The position numbers were made by a program, and so were the translations under genes. A model generated the notes under the pieces. That model had not been told where the DNA came from. It searched no databases and saw only the letters and a list, made by a program, of their open reading frames with translations. A DNA stretch of 64,000 nt from Luteolibacter sp. LG18 (GTDB lineage Bacteria; Verrucomicrobiota; Verrucomicrobiia; Verrucomicrobiales; Akkermansiaceae). The stretch's first letter is position 1, and each line of letters begins with the position of its first letter. The DNA is taken from contig NZ_AP024600.1 in NCBI RefSeq assembly GCF_036322585.1, forward strand, positions 3,968,001 through 4,032,000, read 5' to 3'. Below, piece by piece: positions 32,150-39,740 of this stretch.

Positions 32150-35062
32150 ATGAAACCCAGCCGCCTTCAAATTTCCGCCCTGTGTGCAGCGTTTGCCGTG
32201 ATGGCACCGTGCGCGACGACGTTCGCCCAGACGCCGGCAGCGGCTCCCGCCATGGACCCTGCCGTTCTGAACAAGCTGTGGGACGAGGCGGCGAAGGCGC
32301 TTTCGGACAAGAACTTCGACGAGGGTGCGAAGAAGATCGAGGAGATCCTCGCCACGCCGGTCGGCAAGAACCCGGGTGCGGCCGCGGCCGCGATCGAACA
32401 GCTTCGCTTCAACCTCGGTCTGGCCTATCTCAGCCTCGGCAAATACCCCGAGGCGGAAAAGGCGTTCAAGGATTGCTACGCCCAGTTTCCCCGCGGCGAA
32501 TACGCCAGCCGTTGCCAGCTCGGCATCGGCCGTGCCCGCATCGCGGTCGGCACCAACGAGAGCAAGACCGCGGCGATCGAGCCGCTCAAGATCGCGGCTT
32601 CCGATCCGAAGTTCCGCTCGGAAGCCGGCCAGAGCCTCGCGCAGGTTTACGTCGATCTCGGCAAGCAGGATGAGGCGCTGAAGGTGTTCCGCAGCCTGAT
32701 GGGATCGGACATCCGCACCCCGCAGCAGACCATCGCGGCCGTGGAGGTGATCGGCCTGCTGGCTGAATCCAAGAAGCTGGACGATCTCACCGCCTACCTC
32801 GACCGTCTGATCCGCCAGCCGGGTGTCCGTGATGCGATCGCGTGGTACACCAACCAGGTGATCGTGGCCGCCGACGAGCAGGTGGCGAAGGGCAACTACG
32901 ATGCGGCGCTGATCATTTACCGCTCGGTGCTGCCGCGCGCCCAGATCCTCCAGATCCAGCGCGACGCGCTCGAAACGCTGCGCAAGGACGTGACCCGCCT
33001 TACGGGGATCGCCGCCGCGGATGAAAAGCGTCCGCCGACCCAGCGTTCCAATGCCAACGAGGTGCTCGCCAGTCTCAAGACCGCGGTGGAGACCACCGAC
33101 AAGGCGTTGACCGCCGTCGAGGAGAAGAAGGATCTCGATGCCGCGCTGCTGATGCGCCGTGGCCGCTGCCTCTACTATCTGGATCGTAACGAGGAGGCGC
33201 TGGTGTGCTTCCGCACGATCCGCCTGAAGTATACCACCGCCGGTGACGTGAAGGCCGCGGCCTATGCGGAGATCGCCCTCCTCCAGCGCCTCAAGCGCAC
33301 CAACGACATCGTGAAGCTGGTGAAGGAGTACATGGCGAAGTACCCGGATGCCGACAACATCGAGCCGATGATCGGGATCGCGGGCGAATCGCTCATCGAG
33401 CAGGCGGATTGGAAGGTCGTTCACGAATGGTTCCGCGACGCCGAGGAAAAGTTCCCGAACTCGAAGGATCTCGAGCGCTACCAGTTCTTCCAGGGCATGG
33501 CCTTGATGAACGACGGACAGTTCTCCGATGCCTCGCAGAAGTTCGCCCAGCAGCTTCAGAAGTTCCCGACCGGCGAGCTGATGGAAGACGCGCAGTATCG
33601 CATCGCGATGTGCTACTTCCTCACCAACGACTACAAGAACACGTTGGCCGCCTGTAAGGCATACCTCGACAAGTATGCGGGGAAGCCGGATGCCAAATAC
33701 ACCGGTGACATCCTGTATCGCCTGTGCTTCATCGACTTCCAGGACACGAAGAACGACAATTCGGACAAGATCCTCGAAACGCTGGGTGGCTACGCCGAGA
33801 ACCACAAGGACGACGCGGCGGCCGGTTCGATGTTCAGCCTGATCGGAGACGTCTGGTATCAGAAGAAGACCAAGGTGGACGGTTACCAAGACCGCGCCCT
33901 AGAGTATTACCTCAAGGCGGTCGAGTATGAGAAGTACTCCAATGAAGTGATCGGATACGCGCTGGATCAGGCGACTCAGATCCTCCGGGACAAGAAGGAT
34001 TTCAAGCGGGTGGCTGAGATCCATGCCGATTTCATCCAGAAGCATCCGGACAGCCCGCTCGCCATGAAGTCCGCCAGCGTCGTGGCGGAAATGATGATTC
34101 GTGACAAGAATCCGGAGAAGGCGGCCGAATACATCGGTGCCGTGCTCAAGTCCCGGATCTCCGATCCCGCCAACGAGCAAGCCGAACTTCTGATCGAAAC
34201 CCTTCTCAAGGCGATCGTTCCCCGCCTGAAGCAGCCGAAGCCGGAAGAGATCGACGCCGTCGAGCAGAAGGTGGTCGATGCCCTGAAGAGCATCATCGGC
34301 GAGCACGAGAATCCGACGACCAACGCCCGCGTGTATTACGCCCGCGCCAAGGTCCGTGTGCAGTTCAAGGACTACGCGAAGGCCGATCTCTACATCAGCG
34401 GCATCGCGACCGGCAGCAAGCCGGAGGATCTCAGCCCGCAGTTGCTGGCCGTCTGCGCCGGGGTGCTGATGAAGACCGGTGAACTGGACAAGGCTGAGGA
34501 GATGTTCAAGCGCCTCCGCGACCGTTACCAGAATTCCTACTTCTCCGATTCCGGCCCGGTTGGCCTCGGTGAGGTGGCCCTGGCCCGCAAACAGTGGGAC
34601 GAGGCATCGAAGTTGTTTGACGTCGCCTTGGAGAACAAGGGCAGCTCCCGCGTCTATGACGCGATGGGCGGCAAGGCCCAGGCGCTGATGAACCTCGACA
34701 AGCTGGACGATGCCGAGAAGCTCGGCCTGGACATCATCAAGGACAAGGCGGCCGGCAAGGAACGCATCGCCTACACCTACCTCGATCTCGCCCAGATCGC
34801 CCGCAAGCGTGCCGCCAAGGCGGCGACGGCCGATGCGAAGACGGACGCGCTTGTCTCGGCGAACAGCCGCTACCAGCGGGTAATGACCGCCTACAAGTCG
34901 GTGCCCGAAGCCTGCGCTCTGGCCTACATCGGTTCCTATGAAGTGGTGAAGGAGAAGGACGATATCACGACGGCGAACCAGATCCTCGACCAGTTGCTTG
35001 AGCAGCCCAAGTTCGAGAAAACCGAAGGCTTCAAGAAGGCCAAGCAGCTCCGCGGCAAATGA
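32150..35062 (+). CDS. Large periplasmic TPR protein of an ExbBD operon
   Basis: A 970-aa exported protein (signal peptide MKPSRLQISALCAAFAVMAPCATTFA) built almost wholly of tetratricopeptide-like helical pairs. Examples are FNLGLAYLSLGKYPEAEKAFKDCYAQFP, QFFQGMALMNDGQFSDASQKFAQQLQKFP, and AYSVV-like pairs toward the C-terminus. It is Lys- and Ala-rich and has no enzyme motif. ATG at 32141 (three residues longer) is equally possible. The next gene begins within or just after its stop. By position it is the periplasmic scaffold of the energy-transduction complex encoded downstream, comparable in role to YbgF/CpoB in Tol-Pal systems. That comparison is inference. Confidence 0.82.
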   Translation: MKPSRLQISALCAAFAVMAPCATTFAQTPAAAPAMDPAVLNKLWDEAAKALSDKNFDEGAKKIEEILATPVGKNPGAAAAAIEQLRFNLGLAYLSLGKYPEAEKAFKDCYAQFPRGEYASRCQLGIGRARIAVGTNESKTAAIEPLKIAASDPKFRSEAGQSLAQVYVDLGKQDEALKVFRSLMGSDIRTPQQTIAAVEVIGLLAESKKLDDLTAYLDRLIRQPGVRDAIAWYTNQVIVAADEQVAKGNYDAALIIYRSVLPRAQILQIQRDALETLRKDVTRLTGIAAADEKRPPTQRSNANEVLASLKTAVETTDKALTAVEEKKDLDAALLMRRGRCLYYLDRNEEALVCFRTIRLKYTTAGDVKAAAYAEIALLQRLKRTNDIVKLVKEYMAKYPDADNIEPMIGIAGESLIEQADWKVVHEWFRDAEEKFPNSKDLERYQFFQGMALMNDGQFSDASQKFAQQLQKFPTGELMEDAQYRIAMCYFLTNDYKNTLAACKAYLDKYAGKPDAKYTGDILYRLCFIDFQDTKNDNSDKILETLGGYAENHKDDAAAGSMFSLIGDVWYQKKTKVDGYQDRALEYYLKAVEYEKYSNEVIGYALDQATQILRDKKDFKRVAEIHADFIQKHPDSPLAMKSASVVAEMMIRDKNPEKAAEYIGAVLKSRISDPANEQAELLIETLLKAIVPRLKQPKPEEIDAVEQKVVDALKSIIGEHENPTTNARVYYARAKVRVQFKDYAKADLYISGIATGSKPEDLSPQLLAVCAGVLMKTGELDKAEEMFKRLRDRYQNSYFSDSGPVGLGEVALARKQWDEASKLFDVALENKGSSRVYDAMGGKAQALMNLDKLDDAEKLGLDIIKDKAAGKERIAYTYLDLAQIARKRAAKAATADAKTDALVSANSRYQRVMTAYKSVPEACALAYIGSYEVVKEKDDITTANQILDQLLEQPKFEKTEGFKKAKQLRGK

Positions 35063-35097
35063 AGCCCATGATGCCATTCCATCCGACTTCCCGTTCC

Positions 35098-35928
35098 ATG
35101 AAACGCTTTACCGCCGTCCTCGCGACCGCCGCCCTCGCTTCCGCCGCGACCGTCCGCGCCGATGAACCCCTCAAGGTCGTCTTCCAAGGCGGTCGCACCG
35201 TGCCGATCGAGGCGCTTGAATTCAAAGGTGGCCAGTTCGTGGTGACCGTGGCCCAGGAAGGCCTGACCGTGGGTCAGGCGGTTCCCGCCGCGAGCGCCGA
35301 CCACATTTTCGGCGACAAGCCGGAAGCCGTGAACAAGGGCGTGGGCCTGATGTTGCTGGACGATCCGGTGAAGGCGCTCGGTGCGCTGGAGCCGCAGCTC
35401 GTTTCGCAGAAGGTGACGGCCGCCGTCCCAGGCAATTTCTGGGTGGAGACCGCCCGCGCGGCGATCCTCGCCTACGCCAACATGGGCAACTCCTCGAAGG
35501 TGGAGGCTCTCGGCAAGGAGCTGTCCGACGCCACCCCGGAAGCCGGTCAGGATCCGGTGGTGGGACTGGCCAAGGTACTGTTGATGCCGGCGGCCACCAA
35601 GGTGGATGCCAAGGTGGCGGCGTTCAACGAGTTCATCAATGACTCCACTCCGACGGATGTGGCGGCCTACGCTTCCTACTTCAAGGGCGCCGCGCTCCTG
35701 AAAGGGAAGAAGGATGCGGAAGCGCTCGAGGCCTACTCGGTGGTGACCTGCCTTTATCCTACCGGAAACAGCATCCTCAATGGTGCCGCCGAAATGGCTT
35801 CGGCCCAATTCCTCTCGAATCAGAAGCGCCGGGACGAGGCGGTCACGCTGTTGAACGCGGCGATCCGCGACGCGCACAACTCCCCGGTGGCCGACGAGGC
35901 CAAGAAGCGTTTGGAAAGTCTCAAATAA
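35098..35928 (+). CDS. Exported helical-repeat protein of the ExbBD operon
   Basis: A 276-aa protein with signal peptide MKRFTAVLATAALASAATVRA. A short beta N-terminal part (LKVVFQGGRTVPIEALEFKGGQFVVTV) is followed by TPR-like helices (YASYFKGAALLKGKKDAEALEAYSVVTCLYP; AQFLSNQKRRDEAVTLLNAAIRD). An alternative ATG at 35059 overlaps the previous stop by 4 bp and would add 13 residues before the signal peptide; the internal start is preferred. It lies between the large TPR protein and ExbB. Function is unknown beyond presumed partnership with these. Confidence 0.75.
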   Translation: MKRFTAVLATAALASAATVRADEPLKVVFQGGRTVPIEALEFKGGQFVVTVAQEGLTVGQAVPAASADHIFGDKPEAVNKGVGLMLLDDPVKALGALEPQLVSQKVTAAVPGNFWVETARAAILAYANMGNSSKVEALGKELSDATPEAGQDPVVGLAKVLLMPAATKVDAKVAAFNEFINDSTPTDVAAYASYFKGAALLKGKKDAEALEAYSVVTCLYPTGNSILNGAAEMASAQFLSNQKRRDEAVTLLNAAIRDAHNSPVADEAKKRLESLK

Positions 35929-35976
35929 GCCGGATTGATTCCCACTCCGCATTTTTGTATCACACGAACCCACGAA

Positions 35977-36762
35977 ATGAAAAAGACCATCAAGGTTGTG
36001 GCTCTCGCCACGCTCCTCCTCAGCCCGTTCACGGCCTTTGCGGCTGAAGACGCCAAAGCCACCACCCACGCACAGAACAAGAGCTTCATCGATGTGCTCA
36101 AGGACGGCGGCTGGTGCATGTATCCGATCGGCCTCTGCTCGGTTGCCACGGTCTGGCTCATCATCGACGTCTGGATGCGCACGAACAAGACGAAGCTCGT
36201 CCCCGAGCAGGATCTGGCCGTGGCGCAGCAGAGCTTCCGCGCCGGTGACTACGTGGGTGCCTATCAGGCGATGAAGGCGAGCAACAGCTCGTTCGCAGCG
36301 GTGGTCCGCGCTGGTCTGTCCTCGATCGGCTACGGCAAGGATGCCACCGAAGAGGCGATCGTTGCCGCGGTGGACAAGGTCAACTCCACCCTTCAGACCC
36401 GCATCAACTATCTCTCCGTGATCGGTGTCTGCACCCCGATGATTGGTCTGCTCGGCACGGTGTCCGGTATGCGTGGTGCCTTCGCCACCCTCGGTTCCTC
36501 CGGTATCGGTGACCCGAGCGCTCTCTCCGCCCACATCGGTGAGGTGCTTATCGCCACGGCATCCGGCCTGTTCATCGCCATTCCGGCGTTCATGGGCTTC
36601 TACTTCCTGAAGAACAAGCTCCAGTCCGGTGTCCACGGCCTCGAAGAGGAAGCCGAACGCCTGTTCCGCAACGCTCCTTACGAATACCTCCAGAGCGCCG
36701 ACGTGGGTCAGGAAGAGACCTTCGCCGCGCTGCCTAACTGGATTGAAGCCCCCGCCGGTTGA
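35977..36762 (+). CDS. exbB: ExbB/TolQ/MotA-family proton channel protein
   Basis: A 261-aa inner-membrane protein. A cleavable-looking signal (MKKTIKVVALATLLLSPFTAFAAE) precedes three transmembrane helices: GGWCMYPIGLCSVATVWLIIDVW (about 45-65), NYLSVIGVCTPMIGLLGTVSGMRGAF (about 145-170) and IGEVLIATASGLFIAIPAFMGFYF (about 188-211). The TPMIGLLGTVSGM and EVLIATASGLFIAIPA blocks are the MotA/TolQ/ExbB signature. With ExbD it forms the channel that converts proton motive force into work on the outer membrane or periplasm. The extra signal peptide is seen in several PVC and Bacteroidota homologues. Confidence 0.92.
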   Translation: MKKTIKVVALATLLLSPFTAFAAEDAKATTHAQNKSFIDVLKDGGWCMYPIGLCSVATVWLIIDVWMRTNKTKLVPEQDLAVAQQSFRAGDYVGAYQAMKASNSSFAAVVRAGLSSIGYGKDATEEAIVAAVDKVNSTLQTRINYLSVIGVCTPMIGLLGTVSGMRGAFATLGSSGIGDPSALSAHIGEVLIATASGLFIAIPAFMGFYFLKNKLQSGVHGLEEEAERLFRNAPYEYLQSADVGQEETFAALPNWIEAPAG

Positions 36763-36804
36763 TCCGGACGGGATTTCCCGAAAACCCCTTAACGACCTAA
36801 TACC

Positions 36805-37233
36805 ATGGGCGGCGGCGGTGGAGGTGGAGATGGCGAACCGGAGTTCCAGATTGCTCCGATGATCGACGTGTTGCTGGTGTTGCTCATTTTCTTCATGAGC
36901 ATCACCTCGGCCCAGGTGTTGAAGGTGGACAAGAAGCTCACGCTTCCGGTCTCCCCGCATGCCAAAGCCTTGGATCCGGAGATGTCCAAGCACGACCTTC
37001 CGGTCAACGTGCGCTGGATCAGCAACAAAGCGACGATCGTAGTCGACGAGAAGGAATACGACGACAACGCCGCGTTGGTGGAATACATCCAGAAGAAGAA
37101 GGAGGTGGACCCCAAGCTCCGCGTCCTGATCCGTGGCGACCACGGCCTTCCGGCCAGCGAGGTCCAGAAGGCCATGGGCATTCTGGGTGAAGCGGGAATT
37201 TCCGATATCGCCTTCGCGGCGTCCAACAAGTAA
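36805..37233 (+). CDS. exbD: ExbD/TolR-family biopolymer transport protein (copy 1)
   Basis: A 142-aa protein. A Gly-rich N-terminus (MGGGGGGGDGEPEFQ) leads into the single transmembrane helix IAPMIDVLLVLLIFFMSI, with the essential channel Asp in PMID. A periplasmic domain follows (NVRWISNKATIVVDEKEYDD ... LRVLIRGDHGLPASEVQKAMGILGEAGISDIAFA). It starts 42 bp after exbB and 6 bp before the second exbD. It is the most divergent of the three intact ExbD copies and may form a heteromer with copy 2. Confidence 0.92.
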   Translation: MGGGGGGGDGEPEFQIAPMIDVLLVLLIFFMSITSAQVLKVDKKLTLPVSPHAKALDPEMSKHDLPVNVRWISNKATIVVDEKEYDDNAALVEYIQKKKEVDPKLRVLIRGDHGLPASEVQKAMGILGEAGISDIAFAASNK

Positions 37234-37239
37234 CGACCG

Positions 37240-37689
37240 ATGAAGAGGCGCAAACACAAGGCATCCGGCGAGACGAACCTGGGTTTCCAGATCGCTCCGA
37301 TGATCGACGTCGTGTTCGTCATCATGCTTTACTTCATGGTGATGGCGGGCGCGGTGCAGAAGGAGAATTCCCACAACACCAAGCTTCCGGGTACGGAAAC
37401 CCGGGACGACGTGGCGGAGGAGACTCCGGATGAGATCGCGGTCCGCATCGAGGAGGACGGTCAGGTTTACCTGAACGACGACCCGCTGGATGCCCCGGGC
37501 AATGCCCCGCTCAAGGAGTTGCTCTTCAACCTAGCGCAGCTCAAGTCGAGCAGCGACGCCGCCAAGTCGAAGGTGCTCGTCACCATCTACGCGGCGGACT
37601 CGGCACAGTACCAGCGCGTGATCGACGTGCTGGACGTGCTTGGCCAGGTCAGCATTGAGAACGTGACGTTCCAGGCGGGCGCGGAATAA
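37240..37689 (+). CDS. exbD: ExbD/TolR-family biopolymer transport protein (copy 2)
   Basis: A 149-aa protein with the transmembrane segment FQIAPMIDVVFVIMLYFMVMAGAV containing the channel Asp. Its periplasmic domain includes IAVRIEEDGQVYLNDDPLDAPG and SAQYQRVIDVLDVLGQVSIENVTF. It is nearly tandem with copy 1 and ends the main operon, since a strong terminator follows 25 bp later. Protein and DNA are closely similar to copy 3 downstream, above all in the membrane helix. Confidence 0.93.
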   Translation: MKRRKHKASGETNLGFQIAPMIDVVFVIMLYFMVMAGAVQKENSHNTKLPGTETRDDVAEETPDEIAVRIEEDGQVYLNDDPLDAPGNAPLKELLFNLAQLKSSSDAAKSKVLVTIYAADSAQYQRVIDVLDVLGQVSIENVTFQAGAE

Positions 37690-37713
37690 GCATCCAGCCA
37701 ACCAGTTCAAACA

Positions 37714-37746
37714 AAGGTCCTTCCGGAAACGGAAGGACCTTTTTTA
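37714..37746 (+). terminator. Rho-independent terminator after exbD copy 2
   Basis: AGGTCCTTCC and GGAAGGACCT pair perfectly around GGAAAC and are followed by TTTTTT. It separates the exbB-exbD-exbD unit from the two downstream exbD-type genes. Confidence 0.92.
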
Positions 37747-37807
37747 TTTCCGCGGCCGGAGGGGAATGATAAGGTGGCGGTTGCTTGGTTTTCCTTTTCA
37801 TTCCGCT

Positions 37808-38239
37808 ATGAAAGCTTCCCTCCGACGTGTTGCGGCCGCCCAATCCGGTCCGGGTTTCCAGATCGCCCCGATGATCGATGTGGTGTTCGTCATCATGCTT
37901 TACTTCATGGTGATGGCGGGGGCTGTTCCCAAGGAGGGGGCGCACCGGACGCTGCTTCCAGCACTCGGTGAGCCATCGGATGATCCTCCGTTGGAACTCA
38001 CGGTTCGGATCGACGAGGATGGACAGGTGGCCTTGAATGACGATCTTCTGGATTCCCCGGAGTCCACGTCGTTGCCGGAGTTGGCGGGCCAGTTGCAGGA
38101 CGCCAAGGCGGTAGGTGGCGAGGTGCTGGTGACGATCAACGCCGCGGAGGACGCCCGCTATCAACGGATCATCGACGTGCTGGATGCCGTCGGCTTGGCG
38201 GAAATCCGGAACGTGACTTTCACGAGTGGAGGGGAATGA
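37808..38239 (+). CDS. exbD: ExbD/TolR-family biopolymer transport protein (copy 3)
   Basis: A 143-aa protein with FQIAPMIDVVFVIMLYFMVMAGAV identical in this stretch to copy 2. The periplasmic part is also alike (LTVRIDEDGQVALNDDLLDSPE; ARYQRIIDVLDAVGLAEIRNVTF). ATG at 37808 gives MKASLRRVAAAQSGPG. It is a clear tandem duplicate of copy 2 but lies beyond the terminator, so it needs read-through or its own promoter. It is followed 4 bp later by the degenerate copy 4. Confidence 0.92.
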   Translation: MKASLRRVAAAQSGPGFQIAPMIDVVFVIMLYFMVMAGAVPKEGAHRTLLPALGEPSDDPPLELTVRIDEDGQVALNDDLLDSPESTSLPELAGQLQDAKAVGGEVLVTINAAEDARYQRIIDVLDAVGLAEIRNVTFTSGGE

Positions 38240-38243
38240 TGGC

Positions 38244-38753
38244 ATGGTGAAGCGACGAGTTCGATTGAAACGGAGCGGCGGCATGTCGATGTGGCCTCAC
38301 GCGATGTTCGGTGGAGGCTTGATCGGGCTGGTGGCTTGGGCGCAAGCGATGTCGTTCGTCGCGGAGACAATGCCGGTGCTGCCCCAAGAGTATGCCCTGA
38401 CCGTGCGTTTGCCTTGTGCTTGTTGTCCCGGGCATGAGGAGCCGGATGTTGAGTTCGATATCAGGGTCGAGGAGGATGGCTCCATCTGCGTCGCGGATGA
38501 ACCCGTCGAGCGGGAGGGATCCGAGTTGCTCGATACCTTGCGGGGGATCGGAGAGACCTTCGAACGGCCTGCGTGCTTGGTAATGATGTCTGACAGTGTC
38601 AGCTACCAGCGGATGATCGATGTTCTCGATGCGCTCAAGGCGGCGGGGATCACGGATGTAGCCCTGATTTCGCTGGATGCTGCGGAAGTGGTTTCCCGCA
38701 GGCGGTTTGAGCCGCCGGTGGCGCTGCTGCCGATGGCTCCATTCCCGAGGTGA
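38244..38753 (+). CDS. Divergent ExbD-like protein lacking the channel Asp (copy 4)
   Basis: A 169-aa protein. The C-terminal half still matches copies 2 and 3 (EFDIRVEEDGSICVADEPVE; SVSYQRMIDVLDALKAAGITDVALI). The N-terminal half does not: PMIDVVF is gone and the membrane helix reads AMFGGGLIGLVAWAQAMSFVA, with no acidic residue. A new LPCACCPGHEEPD segment adds three Cys. It lies 4 bp after copy 3. It may be a regulatory or dominant subunit, or a decaying duplicate. No frameshift is present. Confidence 0.8.
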   Translation: MVKRRVRLKRSGGMSMWPHAMFGGGLIGLVAWAQAMSFVAETMPVLPQEYALTVRLPCACCPGHEEPDVEFDIRVEEDGSICVADEPVEREGSELLDTLRGIGETFERPACLVMMSDSVSYQRMIDVLDALKAAGITDVALISLDAAEVVSRRRFEPPVALLPMAPFPR

Positions 38754-38793
38754 AAGGCTTGGCATCGGGGGCGGGGCGTCGTTCCATGATCCC

Positions 38794-39342
38794 ATGCGCG
38801 GAGACATCGAACGGATTCTGATCGACGAGGAGATCATCGAGAAACGGCTCGATGTGATGGCGGCGGAGATCGAGCGGGATTTTCCGCAGGGGAACCTGCT
38901 GGTGATCATCCTGCTGAAGGGCGCGCTGGTGTTCGCGGCGGATCTGCTGCGGCGGGTGCCGCGCCAGCTTGAGCTTGAGTGCCTCAATGTCTCCAGCTAC
39001 CACGGGGGCACGGAGAGTTCCGGCGTGGTGAACTTCCTAGACCGTTCGTTTCCGGAGGTCAGGGGGCGGCACGTGTTGCTGCTGGATGACATCCTGGACA
39101 CGGGCCGCACGCTTCATGCGGTGGCGGAACGTCTTAGGACTGAAGGTGCGGAGGCGGTTCACACCTGTGTGCTGCTGGCGAAGGAGCGCCCGCGTGAAGA
39201 GGAGGTGAACGCCGATTACACGGGCTTCGTGATCGGGGACGAGTTCGTGGTCGGCTACGGGCTGGATTACCAGGGACGCTACCGGAACCTCCCGTTCGTG
39301 GGGGTCCTCACGCTTGACGCTATCGAGCGGGGTGGTGCGTGA
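38794..39342 (+). CDS. hpt: Hypoxanthine phosphoribosyltransferase
   Basis: A 182-aa purine-salvage enzyme that joins hypoxanthine or guanine to PRPP. The PRPP-binding loop VLLLDDILDTGRTLHAV is exact. LLVIILLKGALVFAADLLRR, SSYHGGTESSG, and FVIGDEFVVGYGLDYQGRYRNLPFVGVL complete the family pattern. The length is typical. It starts 40 bp after the ExbD-like copy 4 and may be read with it. ATG at 38794 fits the conserved MxxDIERILIDEEII opening. Confidence 0.95.
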   Translation: MRGDIERILIDEEIIEKRLDVMAAEIERDFPQGNLLVIILLKGALVFAADLLRRVPRQLELECLNVSSYHGGTESSGVVNFLDRSFPEVRGRHVLLLDDILDTGRTLHAVAERLRTEGAEAVHTCVLLAKERPREEEVNADYTGFVIGDEFVVGYGLDYQGRYRNLPFVGVLTLDAIERGGA

Positions 39343-39740
39343 TTGGGTTATTGAGTGGGTGAAACTGGTGGTGATGGTTGCTGGTGAGGAAGTTGGCTGT
39401 ATTCCAAAAAGATTGGGTCATTCGCCGATTTGCGCTGGGTTTTTTGGCGGATATTTCCCGTGCTTATTGGGTTTTAGGGCTGTGTCCGAAAATGTGCATT
39501 CAACTTTTTTGTTGCATGAATCCGGAGGTTTCTGTTAGGCGACGTATTGATCGTTTGTCTCTGATTTTTGCATAATCCGGATCGCCATTTTTCGGTCGAA
39601 CAACCCAACCGGGCTCTGAGAAGTCCGGGTTCGAGTGAGGATCGCTGCTTCGGTGTTGTGGACGGAAGGGGCCCGGTCGTTGTCCGCGTCCCGGGTTTCC
39701 GGGGCGCGAGCTGCCTCGCTCAAAACCCATCAAATACCCA
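39343..39740. other. Intergenic region upstream of the giant gene, with candidate promoter
   Basis: 398 bp, less GC-rich than the flanking genes. A candidate promoter has TTGCAT (39512-39517), a 17-bp spacer and TTAGGC (39535-39540). The GTTTCTGTTAG 11-mer (39528-39538) overlaps the -10. The start of the giant gene is 200 bp further on, giving a long leader. No credible gene was found. Confidence 0.45.
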
